A DNA stretch of 64,000 bases. It comes from an alpha proteobacterium SCGC AAA536-K22. GTDB taxonomy: Bacteria > Pseudomonadota > Alphaproteobacteria > Puniceispirillales > Marisalimonadaceae. This document shows positions 56,971 to 64,000 of the stretch, piece by piece (positions within the stretch are counted from its first letter, which is position 1; each line of letters begins with the position of its first letter). Made by a program: the position numbers and the translations under genes. The stretch covers positions 62,001 through 126,000 of the forward strand of contig ATWQ01000002.1 in NCBI GenBank assembly GCA_000421325.1, written 5' to 3'. The notes beneath the pieces were generated by a model. It saw only the letters and a program-made list of their open reading frames with translations. It did no database searches and had not been told where the DNA came from.

Positions 56971-57990
56971 ATGAAATATACAAAACTTATTATTTTCCTG
57001 ATAATCAGCACTTTAATTTTATCTTGCTCTGAAGATAAAAAATATAATATCGAACTTAAAGGTAATACAATGGGCACGTATTATCTCCTTAGTTTAGTTG
57101 ATGTTCCTAAAAACCTTTCTAAAAAAGAAATAGAAATTGAGATAAAAAACACATTACTTAAAGCAAATAAAATTTTATCTAATTGGGATAAATCATCAGA
57201 AATTAGTAAGTTAAATAATAACAAGACAATAAAGCCAATACAGATCTCTAATGAACTTTTTGATGTTGTAAGTGAAGCTAACTCTATTAATACCAAAAGT
57301 AATGGTTATTTCGATATAACCCTTGATCCATTGATAGAATTATGGGGGTTTGGATATTCAAAAGGCAAGATTATTGACAGAGTTCCAAGCAAAAATAAGA
57401 TAAGAGATACTTTAACTTTAGTTAATCAAAATTTACTTTTAGAAATCAATTCAAATAATCAATTAATTAAAAAAAATAAAAATGTTAGATTAAATTTGTC
57501 AGCTATTGGAAAAGGGTATGGAATAGATCTTATTGGAAAAAAATTAGATTATCTAAATATTAATAATTATATAATTGATATCGGGGGTGATATATTTGCT
57601 AAAGGCCATAATAAAAATAATAAAGATTGGGTAGTTGGAATAGAAAACCCAAAATTAAATGAAAAGCTCATCAAAGAGATTGTTAATGTTTCAAATAAAG
57701 GAGTGGCTACTTCAGGAGAATACAAAAATTACTTTTCAAAAGATGGAACAAAATATTCACATATTATTAACCCTAAAAATGGAATGCCTATTACTCACTC
57801 AACAAAATCAGTTACAGTAGTTGATAAAAATGCAATGAGCGCTGATGGATGGGCAACCGCATTAATTGCGATGGGAAGTAAAGTTGGATTAAAAGTAGCA
57901 GAAAAAGAAAAAATTGCTGTTATGTTTATTGATCAAGTAGAAGACAAATTGTTGAAAATTAAAAGTAGCGAATTTAAATTTTTTAAATAA
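56971..57990 (+). CDS. apbE: FAD:protein FMN transferase ApbE
   Basis: Periplasmic flavin transferase that attaches FMN to Thr in NqrB and NqrC. The 339 aa start with a lipoprotein signal ending in ILSC (Cys near 19). GNTMGTYY (about 31-38) follows, then NGYFDITLDPLIELWGFG, the LNLSAIGKGYGIDLI FAD-binding segment (about 174-188), IDIGGDIFAKG (about 202-212) and SHIINPKNGMP plus the Mg-site AMSADGWATALIAMG. Its location divergent from nqrA and upstream of nqrM fits an NQR maturation unit. Confidence 0.96.
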   Translation: MKYTKLIIFLIISTLILSCSEDKKYNIELKGNTMGTYYLLSLVDVPKNLSKKEIEIEIKNTLLKANKILSNWDKSSEISKLNNNKTIKPIQISNELFDVVSEANSINTKSNGYFDITLDPLIELWGFGYSKGKIIDRVPSKNKIRDTLTLVNQNLLLEINSNNQLIKKNKNVRLNLSAIGKGYGIDLIGKKLDYLNINNYIIDIGGDIFAKGHNKNNKDWVVGIENPKLNEKLIKEIVNVSNKGVATSGEYKNYFSKDGTKYSHIINPKNGMPITHSTKSVTVVDKNAMSADGWATALIAMGSKVGLKVAEKEKIAVMFIDQVEDKLLKIKSSEFKFFK

Positions 57991-58031
57991 GAAAAAATTG
58001 TGTTTTATCTAACAATCATGTAAGGAGCATT

Positions 58032-58238
58032 ATGGAGATTTTTTTTATTACATTTATTTTTCTTTCTATAATCATAGTTCTAATGTCACTTGGGGTTATG
58101 TTAATGGGAAAAAACATTAAAGGTAGTTGTGGTGGCCTTAATGCAATCTCTGGTTCAGACAAATGTTCAATATGTAATAAAGATATAGATCCTAACAATC
58201 CTCTAGTTGATCAGCTTAATTGCAAAAGAACCAACTAA
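58032..58238 (+). CDS. nqrM: NqrM, Na+-NQR maturation protein
   Basis: A 68-aa protein of the DUF539/NqrM family, required for assembling the intramembrane iron centre of Na+-NQR between NqrD and NqrE. It has one transmembrane helix (about 2-27), then KNIKGSCGGLNAISGSDKCSICNKDID with the four conserved Cys. The ATG at 58032 has AAGGAGC about five bases upstream. It follows apbE by 41 bp and is probably co-transcribed. Confidence 0.93.
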   Translation: MEIFFITFIFLSIIIVLMSLGVMLMGKNIKGSCGGLNAISGSDKCSICNKDIDPNNPLVDQLNCKRTN

Positions 58239-58243
58239 TTTTT

Positions 58244-58435
58244 TTATTCACTCATTGGTATAAGTACTAATATTAAAAATGATACAGAAGATATTAGACC
58301 ATATAGCCAAGATTTAAAAATCCAATTTTTTTTTCCTTTTTTTATCCAATTTTCTCTAAAAGCTCGGCCAGAAAAAATAAGAACTATTAATAAAATCAAA
58401 CCTTGCATGGAGCTATATGATAAATCTAAAAACAT
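58244..58435 (-). CDS. Small two-helix membrane protein of unknown function
   Basis: A 63-aa open frame not recognised as a known family. It has hydrophobic segments near residues 9-24 and 43-60, joined by a strongly basic linker (FRENWIKKGKKNWIFKSW), the pattern of a genuine small inner-membrane protein with its loop on the cytoplasmic side. It converges on nqrM with only five bases between the stops. A link to NQR is possible only by position. Confidence 0.5.
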   Translation of the reverse strand: MFLDLSYSSMQGLILLIVLIFSGRAFRENWIKKGKKNWIFKSWLYGLISSVSFLILVLIPMSE

Positions 58436-58486
58436 AAATTATAACCAGTTGACAAAATTAATAATAAAATTTTGTAATATTAAGAC

Positions 58487-59380
58487 TTAATTAAGCTGAA
58501 TTCTTTTTTTTTCAAACATGTAAATTCCTATAAAAATCAAAATCAAAGAAATTAGATGATAAAGTTTAAATAACTCTCCAAGAAGAATAACAGCTAAAAT
58601 AGATGCAAAAACAGGAACTAAGTTAGTATAAAGACCTGATCTAGCTGGACCAATTTTTTCAACACCTTTCATAAAAAATATCTGTGCTAAAAATGATGGA
58701 AAAATTATAATAATACTAAGTACTATGACACCCTTAATTCCTGGTAAAATCAAAGTGTTACTAAAAGCTTCGTAAAATAAGCCTGGTAAAGATCCTAAAA
58801 AAGCTACATAAGAAAAAAAAGTAAGTAAAGCAAGTGCTCCTATTTTTGGTTTTTTTCTGAGCCCAACAGCATAAACAGCATATAAAGTACAAGCAAATAT
58901 CATTACAATGTCTCCTTTATTAAGTTGTAATTTTAATAATGCATAGGGATTACCTGAACTTACAACTAACAAAACTGCAAAAAATGTAATTAATACTCCA
59001 AACAATTGGGGTAAGTTTATCTGTTCTTTTAACCAAAATCTTGAAATTATAATTATGAATGCTGGCATTGTGCCTTGAACCAGGCCTAAGTTAATAGCTA
59101 TAGTATCATGTGCAGCAATGTAATAAAAAGAGTTGAAGCTAGTAAAACCAAACAAGCCCATAATTACCAGCCACTTCAGTCTATTTTTTAAAATTTTCCA
59201 AGCGGCTATCAATTCTTTTCTGCATAAAAAGGTCAATATTATGGAAACAAAAAACCATCTTACACTTACTACTAATAGGGGAGAAACCTCATCTACAGCT
59301 GCTCTACCCGCAATTGTATTGAATGCCCAAAATAATGAAGTTAATGTTAAAAGAAAATGTGCATTAGTAAAGATGTTCAT
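58487..59380 (-). CDS. EamA-family (DMT superfamily) transporter
   Basis: A 297-aa, ten-helix transporter made of two EamA repeats. The N-terminal repeat has FWAFNTIAGRAAVDEVSPLLVVSVRW (about 18-43) and YYIAAHDTIAINLGLVQGTMPAFIIIISRF. The C-terminal repeat ends GPARSGLYTNLVPVFASILAVILLGE (about 241-266), the usual end-of-repeat signature. The substrate is unknown; relatives export amino acids or metabolites. It diverges from the molybdenum-hydroxylase operon across 115 bp. Confidence 0.92.
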   Translation of the reverse strand: MNIFTNAHFLLTLTSLFWAFNTIAGRAAVDEVSPLLVVSVRWFFVSIILTFLCRKELIAAWKILKNRLKWLVIMGLFGFTSFNSFYYIAAHDTIAINLGLVQGTMPAFIIIISRFWLKEQINLPQLFGVLITFFAVLLVVSSGNPYALLKLQLNKGDIVMIFACTLYAVYAVGLRKKPKIGALALLTFFSYVAFLGSLPGLFYEAFSNTLILPGIKGVIVLSIIIIFPSFLAQIFFMKGVEKIGPARSGLYTNLVPVFASILAVILLGELFKLYHLISLILIFIGIYMFEKKRIQLN

Positions 59381-59495
59381 AAAACAATCTTGTTGAAAAG
59401 TTAAAATATAAATATTGAATATAAGGCAATTAGTTGTTATTTTGTTAATACAAGTCTTTTACAGTTTATACAATTTTAAAATTTTGGGAGAAAAA
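59381..59495. promoter_or_regulatory. Divergent region between EamA transporter and molybdenum-hydroxylase operon
   Basis: A 115-bp AT-rich region. A loose plus-strand promoter-like pair is TTGTTA (59442-59447) and TATACA (59467-59472) with a long 19-base spacer. GGGAG at 59486-59490, followed by five A, fixes the start of the downstream gene at the ATG at 59496. I see no clear operator. Confidence 0.3.
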
Positions 59496-60365
59496 ATGTC
59501 AGAAACTCAATACCTTGCTGCTAAAACAATTGATGAAGCGGTTAATGCTCATTCTAAAGCAAATGGATCTGCTAGATTTTTAGCTGGAGGCACAGATTTA
59601 CTAGTCCAAATTAAAAGTGGAATTAAAAAACCAAACCTAGTTATTGACGTAAAAAAAATAGTTGAGCTTAATACAATAGATGAAGTTTCAGAAAATGAAT
59701 TTATTGTTGGTGCTTCAGTTTCTGGTGCAAATTTGAATAGAAACCCAAAATTTTCTAAACTTTGGCCGGGTGTTCTTGAAGCCTTTAGACTTATAGGATC
59801 TGAACAAATACAAGGAAGAGCTTCTTTGGGTGGTAATCTTTGTAACGGATCTCCTGCTGGAGACAGTGTCCCTGCGTTGATTGCTGCTGGTTGTAAAGCT
59901 CTAATTGCTGGGCCTAATGGCAAAAGAGAAGTACCAATCGAAGATTTCCATACTGGACCTGGAAAGACTGTTTTAGAAAATGGTGAAATGTTAGTTAGCC
60001 TCAAGTTTCCAAAACGAGAAAGTAATTCTTCTGATGCATATTTAAGAATGACCCCAAGAACTGAAATGGATATTGCAGTTGTCGGTTGTGGTGTAAGTAT
60101 TTCTATAGAAAATAATTTATGTACTTCTGCAAGAGTGTCTATGGGTGCAGTTGCACCTACTCCTCTACTTATAAATGAAGCAACTAATATAATGGTTGGA
60201 TCCAATCTTAATTCTGAAATTCTAGAGAAAGTTTCAAGACTTTGTATGGATGCCTGCAACCCGATTGACGATAAGAGGGGTACAATTGAATATAGAACAA
60301 AAGTGGCGGGTGTATTATTTAAAAGAACTGCATTAATTGCAATTGATAGAATTAAAGGAAATTAA
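59496..60365 (+). CDS. FAD-binding medium subunit of a xanthine-dehydrogenase-family enzyme (CoxM-like)
   Basis: Medium, FAD-carrying subunit of a molybdenum hydroxylase, 289 aa from the ATG at 59496. This start is preferred over an upstream frame extension because of the GGGAG five bases ahead and because family members begin near this point. FAD motifs are FLAGGTDLLVQIKSG (about 28-42) and ASLGGNLCNGSPAGDSVPAL (about 108-127). The C-terminal CO_deh_flav_C domain follows. The gene order medium-small-large matches CoxM-CoxS-CoxL and related hydroxylases. Confidence 0.93.
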   Translation: MSETQYLAAKTIDEAVNAHSKANGSARFLAGGTDLLVQIKSGIKKPNLVIDVKKIVELNTIDEVSENEFIVGASVSGANLNRNPKFSKLWPGVLEAFRLIGSEQIQGRASLGGNLCNGSPAGDSVPALIAAGCKALIAGPNGKREVPIEDFHTGPGKTVLENGEMLVSLKFPKRESNSSDAYLRMTPRTEMDIAVVGCGVSISIENNLCTSARVSMGAVAPTPLLINEATNIMVGSNLNSEILEKVSRLCMDACNPIDDKRGTIEYRTKVAGVLFKRTALIAIDRIKGN

Positions 60366-60369
60366 AACC

Positions 60370-60849
60370 ATGAGTAAAATACAAATTTCAACTAAAATTA
60401 ATGATGAAAATGTCGAATATTTATGTGAACCGCACGACACTATGCTTGATGTTTTAAGAAACCAATTGGAGTTAACAGGTTCTAAGGAAAGTTGTGGCTC
60501 AGGTGATTGTGGGTCTTGTAGTATTATTTTAGATGGTGAACTTGTTTGTTCGTGCTTAATGTTAGCCGCTGAAGCCGAAGGAAGTAAGCTAGAAACTATC
60601 GAAGGTATGTCAGAAGGTGGAAAACTTCATGCTTTACAACAAAAATTTTTAGAAAAAGCAGCATTACAATGCGGTATTTGTACACCTGGTTTTCTGATGG
60701 CTTCAAAAGCTCTGCTAGATCATAATCCATCACCGACTGAAACTGAGGTAAGATTTTGGTTGGCTGGAAATTTATGTAGATGCACCGGTTATGATAAAAT
60801 TGTAAAAGCTGTTCTTGAAGTAGCCGATGATATGAAGGAGAGTGCATAA
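60370..60849 (+). CDS. 2Fe-2S small subunit of the molybdenum hydroxylase (CoxS-like)
   Basis: Electron-transfer subunit with two 2Fe-2S clusters, 159 aa. The plant-ferredoxin-type cluster uses CGSGDCGSCSIILDGELVCSC (about 41-60). The second, all-helical cluster uses CGICTPGF (about 101-108) and CRCTGYDKIV (about 136-145). The ATG at 60370 is chosen; a longer frame from 60337 overlaps the upstream gene. Its TAA overlaps the ATG of the large subunit by one base, indicating coupled translation. Confidence 0.95.
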   Translation: MSKIQISTKINDENVEYLCEPHDTMLDVLRNQLELTGSKESCGSGDCGSCSIILDGELVCSCLMLAAEAEGSKLETIEGMSEGGKLHALQQKFLEKAALQCGICTPGFLMASKALLDHNPSPTETEVRFWLAGNLCRCTGYDKIVKAVLEVADDMKESA

Positions 60850-63086
60850 TGAACGAAATTAGTAATAAATGGATTGGAAAAAATACAGTTAGACCTGATG
60901 GTGCAGAAAAAGTTACTGGTAGAGCTCAATATTCTTCAGACACTACAATGCCAGGAATGGTATGGGGACACGTGTTAAGAAGCCCTCACCCGCATGCAAA
61001 AATTAAATCTATAAACACTAAAAAAGCTGAGGCTCTTGACGGTGTAAAAGCTGTAATTACTTCTAAGGATATTGTTGATTTTCCTTTAGATAAACCAGTT
61101 ATTCTTGGTATACAGGATATGCGCTGGATGTGTAGAAATGTAATGGCTAGAGATAAAGTATTGTTTCATGGTCATCCACTAGCAGCTGTGGCAGCAACTA
61201 CAGAAGCAATTGCTGAAAAAGCATGTGAACTTATTGAAGTTGATTATGAAATTTTACCTTGGGCTATTGAAATTGAAGACGCTATTAAGCCTGATGCTCC
61301 AATTCTGCATGATCATATAAAATTTAATGACAAACCATCTAATATAGCAGGTACACTAGAGCACCAAAAAGGTGATATAGATGAAGGTTTTGCTAAAGCC
61401 GACGTAATTATAGAACGTGATTTTAAAACTGAGGCTGTACATCAAGGTTATCTCGAAACACATTCTTGTCTTGTTAGTGTTGCAGCTGATGGTAGAGCCA
61501 CTATCTGGAGCTCCAGTCAAGGTCAATTTATGGTAAGAGCCATGACCTCTTTTTTAACAGGTATTCCGCAAAGTAACATAAGAGCTATACCTGCAGAAAT
61601 CGGTGGTGGTTTTGGTGGAAAAACAATAGTCTATTTAGAACCTCTTGCGACTGTTTTGTCACAAAAAACTGGTCGTCCTGTTAAAATTGTTATGAACAGA
61701 GAAGATACAATGCGTGCATCTGGTCCTACTTCAGGGTCAAAAAGCAAAATCAAAATTGGAGCCACTAAAGATGGAAAAATTATAGCTGCTCAAGGTATAT
61801 ACTATCTTCAAGCAGGTGCATTTCCTGGATCTCCTATAAGAGGCGCCGTCGGCTGTTCATTAGCTCCATATGATATACCTAATGCACATACATTTGGATA
61901 TGATGTAGTTTCAAATAGATGTAAAGTTGCAGCATACAGAGCACCTGGAGCTCCAATTGGTGCATATGGTGTAGAATGCGTATTGGATGAAATTGCAGAA
62001 TCTTTAAAAATGTGTCCACTAGAATTGAGAAAGTTAAATGCCGCAAAAGAAGGAACTAAAGCAGTTCATGGCCCTACATATCCAACAATGGGTTATATGG
62101 AAACTCTAGATGCAGCAATTAAACATCCTCATTATAATGCACCCTTAGGTAAACATCAAGGACGAGGCGTTGCTAGTGGATTTTGGTTTAATGCAGGTGG
62201 AGAGTCTAGTGCTCAACTTAATATAACTGAAGATGGCAATGTGGTTGTTACTACTGGTCATCCTGATGTAGGGGGATCTAGAGCTTCAATTGCAAATATA
62301 ACAGCTGAACTATTAGGAATTAATCATGACAGAGTTTCAGTTTTAATTGGGGACACAGCAACCATTGGATATAGTAATTTGACTGGTGGAAGTAGAGTAT
62401 TGTTTGCTTCTGCAATGGTCGTTACAGAATCTGCTAAAATAGTGATTAAGCAACTTAAGCAAAGAGCTGCTAAAATTTGGGGAATTGACGAGGAAGCTAT
62501 TGATTGGGAAAATGGTGAAGCACGTCCAGCAGGTGACAACGCTGGTAATTTTGAACCTTTATCTTTAGTAGAATTAGCTGGCAAAGCTACTGCTACAGGA
62601 GGACCAATAGGTGCTGGATATCAAGTTAACACAGAGGGAGCTGAAGGAGGATTTGCCACTCACATTTGTGATGTTGAAGTTGATATGGATTTAGGCATAG
62701 TAAGGGTAAAGAAATATACATCAATACAAGATGTTGGAAAGGCAATCCACCCAGATTATGTCGAAGGGCAACTTCAAGGTGGTTGTGCACAAGGAATAGG
62801 ATGGGCTTTAAGCGAGGAATACATTTACAACAAAGAAGGACATCTAGATAATACAGGATTTCTTGACTATAGAATGCCTGTTTGTTCTGATTTACCAATG
62901 TTGGATACAGTTTTAATCGAAGTTCCAAACCCAAAGCATCCTCAAGGTGTTAGAGGAGTTGGTGAAGTCCCATTAGTTCCACCTTTGGCTGCTATCTCAA
63001 ACGCTGTGTATCAAGCCATAGGAAAAAGATCTTATAGTTTACCAATGTCACCTCCAAAGGTTTTAAAAATAATCGAAAGTAGTTAA
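60849..63086 (+). CDS. Molybdopterin-binding large subunit of a xanthine-dehydrogenase-family enzyme
   Basis: Catalytic Mo-cofactor subunit, 745 aa. It has an N-terminal a/b hammerhead domain (VTGRAQYSSDTTMPGMVWGHVLRSPHPHAKI, about 21-51), IGGGFGGKT (about 252-260), AAYRAPGAPIGAYGVE (about 359-374), VTTGHPDVGGSRAS, and a C-terminal active-site Glu in RGVGEVPLVPP (about 702-712). The AYRAPGAP loop is neither the AYxCSFR of form I CO dehydrogenase nor the AYxGAGR of form II. CO oxidation is therefore unlikely; purines, N-heterocycles or aldehydes are candidates. No XdhC/CoxF-type maturation gene is seen in the window. Confidence 0.93.
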   Translation: MNEISNKWIGKNTVRPDGAEKVTGRAQYSSDTTMPGMVWGHVLRSPHPHAKIKSINTKKAEALDGVKAVITSKDIVDFPLDKPVILGIQDMRWMCRNVMARDKVLFHGHPLAAVAATTEAIAEKACELIEVDYEILPWAIEIEDAIKPDAPILHDHIKFNDKPSNIAGTLEHQKGDIDEGFAKADVIIERDFKTEAVHQGYLETHSCLVSVAADGRATIWSSSQGQFMVRAMTSFLTGIPQSNIRAIPAEIGGGFGGKTIVYLEPLATVLSQKTGRPVKIVMNREDTMRASGPTSGSKSKIKIGATKDGKIIAAQGIYYLQAGAFPGSPIRGAVGCSLAPYDIPNAHTFGYDVVSNRCKVAAYRAPGAPIGAYGVECVLDEIAESLKMCPLELRKLNAAKEGTKAVHGPTYPTMGYMETLDAAIKHPHYNAPLGKHQGRGVASGFWFNAGGESSAQLNITEDGNVVVTTGHPDVGGSRASIANITAELLGINHDRVSVLIGDTATIGYSNLTGGSRVLFASAMVVTESAKIVIKQLKQRAAKIWGIDEEAIDWENGEARPAGDNAGNFEPLSLVELAGKATATGGPIGAGYQVNTEGAEGGFATHICDVEVDMDLGIVRVKKYTSIQDVGKAIHPDYVEGQLQGGCAQGIGWALSEEYIYNKEGHLDNTGFLDYRMPVCSDLPMLDTVLIEVPNPKHPQGVRGVGEVPLVPPLAAISNAVYQAIGKRSYSLPMSPPKVLKIIESS

Positions 63087-63115
63087 TTTTAATTATAGTT
63101 TTATAATTTAAATTT

Positions 63116-64000
63116 ATGGAACAAAATAATAAAACTATAATTATTTTTGCATATTTGGCTGCCTTTTTAGGAGTATGTGGTCATGCAAGCTCAGAATTTT
63201 TTGTGAAATTATCTGGAATATCAGGTGTTGAAGTTTCTGTTTGGAGATTTGGATTAGGAGGTTTGGCACTCTTAATTTTATGCATAATAAATCCTACTTC
63301 TAGAAACTTAATTAAACCGTTAAAAGAAAGATTCTATCCCATTGTAATTCTTTCAATTTTTGGAATGGCTTTTGGGCAATTTTTATTTCATTGGGCATTA
63401 GATTTTGCATCTGTTGTACAAGTTGCAACTATGGTAACAATAATGCCGATAGGAGTAGTATTTGTAGCAAGAATTATTGAAGGAACAAAAATAACACCTC
63501 CTAAAATTATTAGTGGTATTGGAGCTTTTTTAGGATGTATATTTTTGTTAACCGATGGTTATCTAGATCAACTTAGTGGAGAAAGTAATAGTTTAATTGG
63601 AATATATTTGTCAATTGGATGTGCATTTATTGGAGCAATTTATCTTGTGATGGTTAAGCCATATGTCCAATTATACGGGCCTGTGCGCATGACAACTTAC
63701 ACATTTGCACTTGGTTTTATAGCATTATATCCCTCGATTGGCATAATTTGGGGCATATGGGTCAACCCACTAGATCTTTTTAACAGACCTGATATTGAGT
63801 ATATTTCAATTATAACGCTTGGTATTTGGAATACTTGCATTGCCTTTATATTATGGCTTTGGGGACTTTCTAAAATACCTGACGTAGCACGAGGTAACTA
63901 CTTGTTCTTTTTGAAGCCAGTGATAGCGCTTTGCCTTGCTTTTTTTATACTAAAAGATGATATCAGCATTAATCAGTTAATAGCAATATTTGTAATAACT
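63116..64000 (+). CDS. EamA-family transporter (C-terminus cut by window edge)
   Basis: A second DMT-superfamily transporter, 295 codons visible, open at base 64000. Two EamA repeats can be seen: FLGVCGHASSEFFVKLSGISGVEVSVWRFGLGG (about 18-50) and SVVQVATMVTIMPIGVVFVARIIEG (about 99-123). The second repeat reaches NYLFFLKPVIALCLAFFILKDD near the end. It starts 29 bp after the molybdenum-hydroxylase large subunit, so it is probably in that operon. The substrate is unknown. It is not closely similar to the EamA protein at 58487. Confidence 0.9.
   Translation, partial: MEQNNKTIIIFAYLAAFLGVCGHASSEFFVKLSGISGVEVSVWRFGLGGLALLILCIINPTSRNLIKPLKERFYPIVILSIFGMAFGQFLFHWALDFASVVQVATMVTIMPIGVVFVARIIEGTKITPPKIISGIGAFLGCIFLLTDGYLDQLSGESNSLIGIYLSIGCAFIGAIYLVMVKPYVQLYGPVRMTTYTFALGFIALYPSIGIIWGIWVNPLDLFNRPDIEYISIITLGIWNTCIAFILWLWGLSKIPDVARGNYLFFLKPVIALCLAFFILKDDISINQLIAIFVIT

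Noticed and set aside
59549-60259. A 236-codon open frame on the minus strand
   Set aside because: It lies wholly opposite the medium subunit of the molybdenum hydroxylase, whose plus-strand product has clear FAD motifs. The minus-strand translation has no recognisable domain.
60849-63086. Form I carbon monoxide dehydrogenase CoxL
   Set aside because: The AYxCSFR active-site loop is absent; the loop reads AYRAPGAP. The genes are CoxMSL-like in layout only.
63091-63108. AATTATA-GTTT-TATAATT hairpin between the large molybdenum subunit and the EamA gene
   Set aside because: Seven A-T pairs only and no U tract. Such palindromes are expected by chance here, and the genes are probably co-transcribed.

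Overview
This window is an AT-rich (roughly 30% GC by eye), very densely packed stretch of a bacterial chromosome. Gene content and order point to a streamlined, Gram-negative alphaproteobacterium. The evidence is the ntrB-ntrC-ntrY-ntrX-trkA-dat-hflX cluster, the fused ispDF gene, the eno-ftsB-pdhABC-lpd-lipA-ratA-cinA series, the plsX-fabH-ihfA-merR series next to a cytochrome bc1 chaperone and bamE, and the rpiB-glyA-nrdR-ribD-ribE-ribBA-ribH-nusB-thiL series. I see no tRNA, rRNA, IS element, prophage, integrase or CRISPR array. No gene-free gap reaches 300 bases. Ubiquinone-related genes, bc1 maturation, Kdo and lipoate genes indicate an aerobic organism with LPS. Na+-NQR and the overall style suggest a marine one, but that is inference.

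Layout: 1-8 kb holds DNA repair genes (partial mfd, recG), sdhE, a DUF502 membrane protein, mazG and an SDR. 8-18.6 kb is a minus-strand block with an IMPase-like enzyme, hflX, a class IV aminotransferase, trkA and the two Ntr two-component pairs. 18.7-20.9 kb (+) has ispDF, pgpA and cinA. 20.9-32.7 kb (-) has ratA, lipA, the pyruvate dehydrogenase genes, ftsB, eno, kdsA, pyrG, secG and tpiA. 32.8-38.5 kb has a PpiD-like foldase, merR, ihfA, fabH, plsX, a bc1 chaperone and bamE. 38.5-56.7 kb is an almost unbroken minus-strand series: nqrABCDEF, a divergent NuoL-like protein, birA, coaX, RNase J, DUF1467, rpiB, glyA, nrdR, the riboflavin genes, nusB and thiL. 57-58.4 kb (+) has apbE and nqrM, the maturation factors for NQR. 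58.5-64 kb has two EamA transporters flanking a three-subunit molybdenum hydroxylase.

The most interesting part is the respiratory region. A complete Na+-NQR set with its maturation genes sits directly upstream of birA-coaX-rnj, where alphaproteobacteria normally carry the end of the complex I (nuo) operon. One long NuoL-family gene remains there, and it has lost most of the residues used for proton translocation. This looks like in-place replacement of complex I by NQR with a retained, altered antiporter-like subunit. Nearby regulators are also altered: NtrC has lost both GAFTGA and the Walker B acidic pair, and NtrX lacks GAFTGA.

Four important genes (pdhC, fabH, nqrE, nqrA) each carry one extra base in an A/T homopolymer, so each appears as two overlapping frames. 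nqrE also contains a perfect 72-bp tandem duplication covering one membrane helix. These are either sequence/assembly errors or real slippage sites, and should be resolved before these genes are called dead. Otherwise the window is mostly conserved core genome. I found no clear unknown defence or mobile system.
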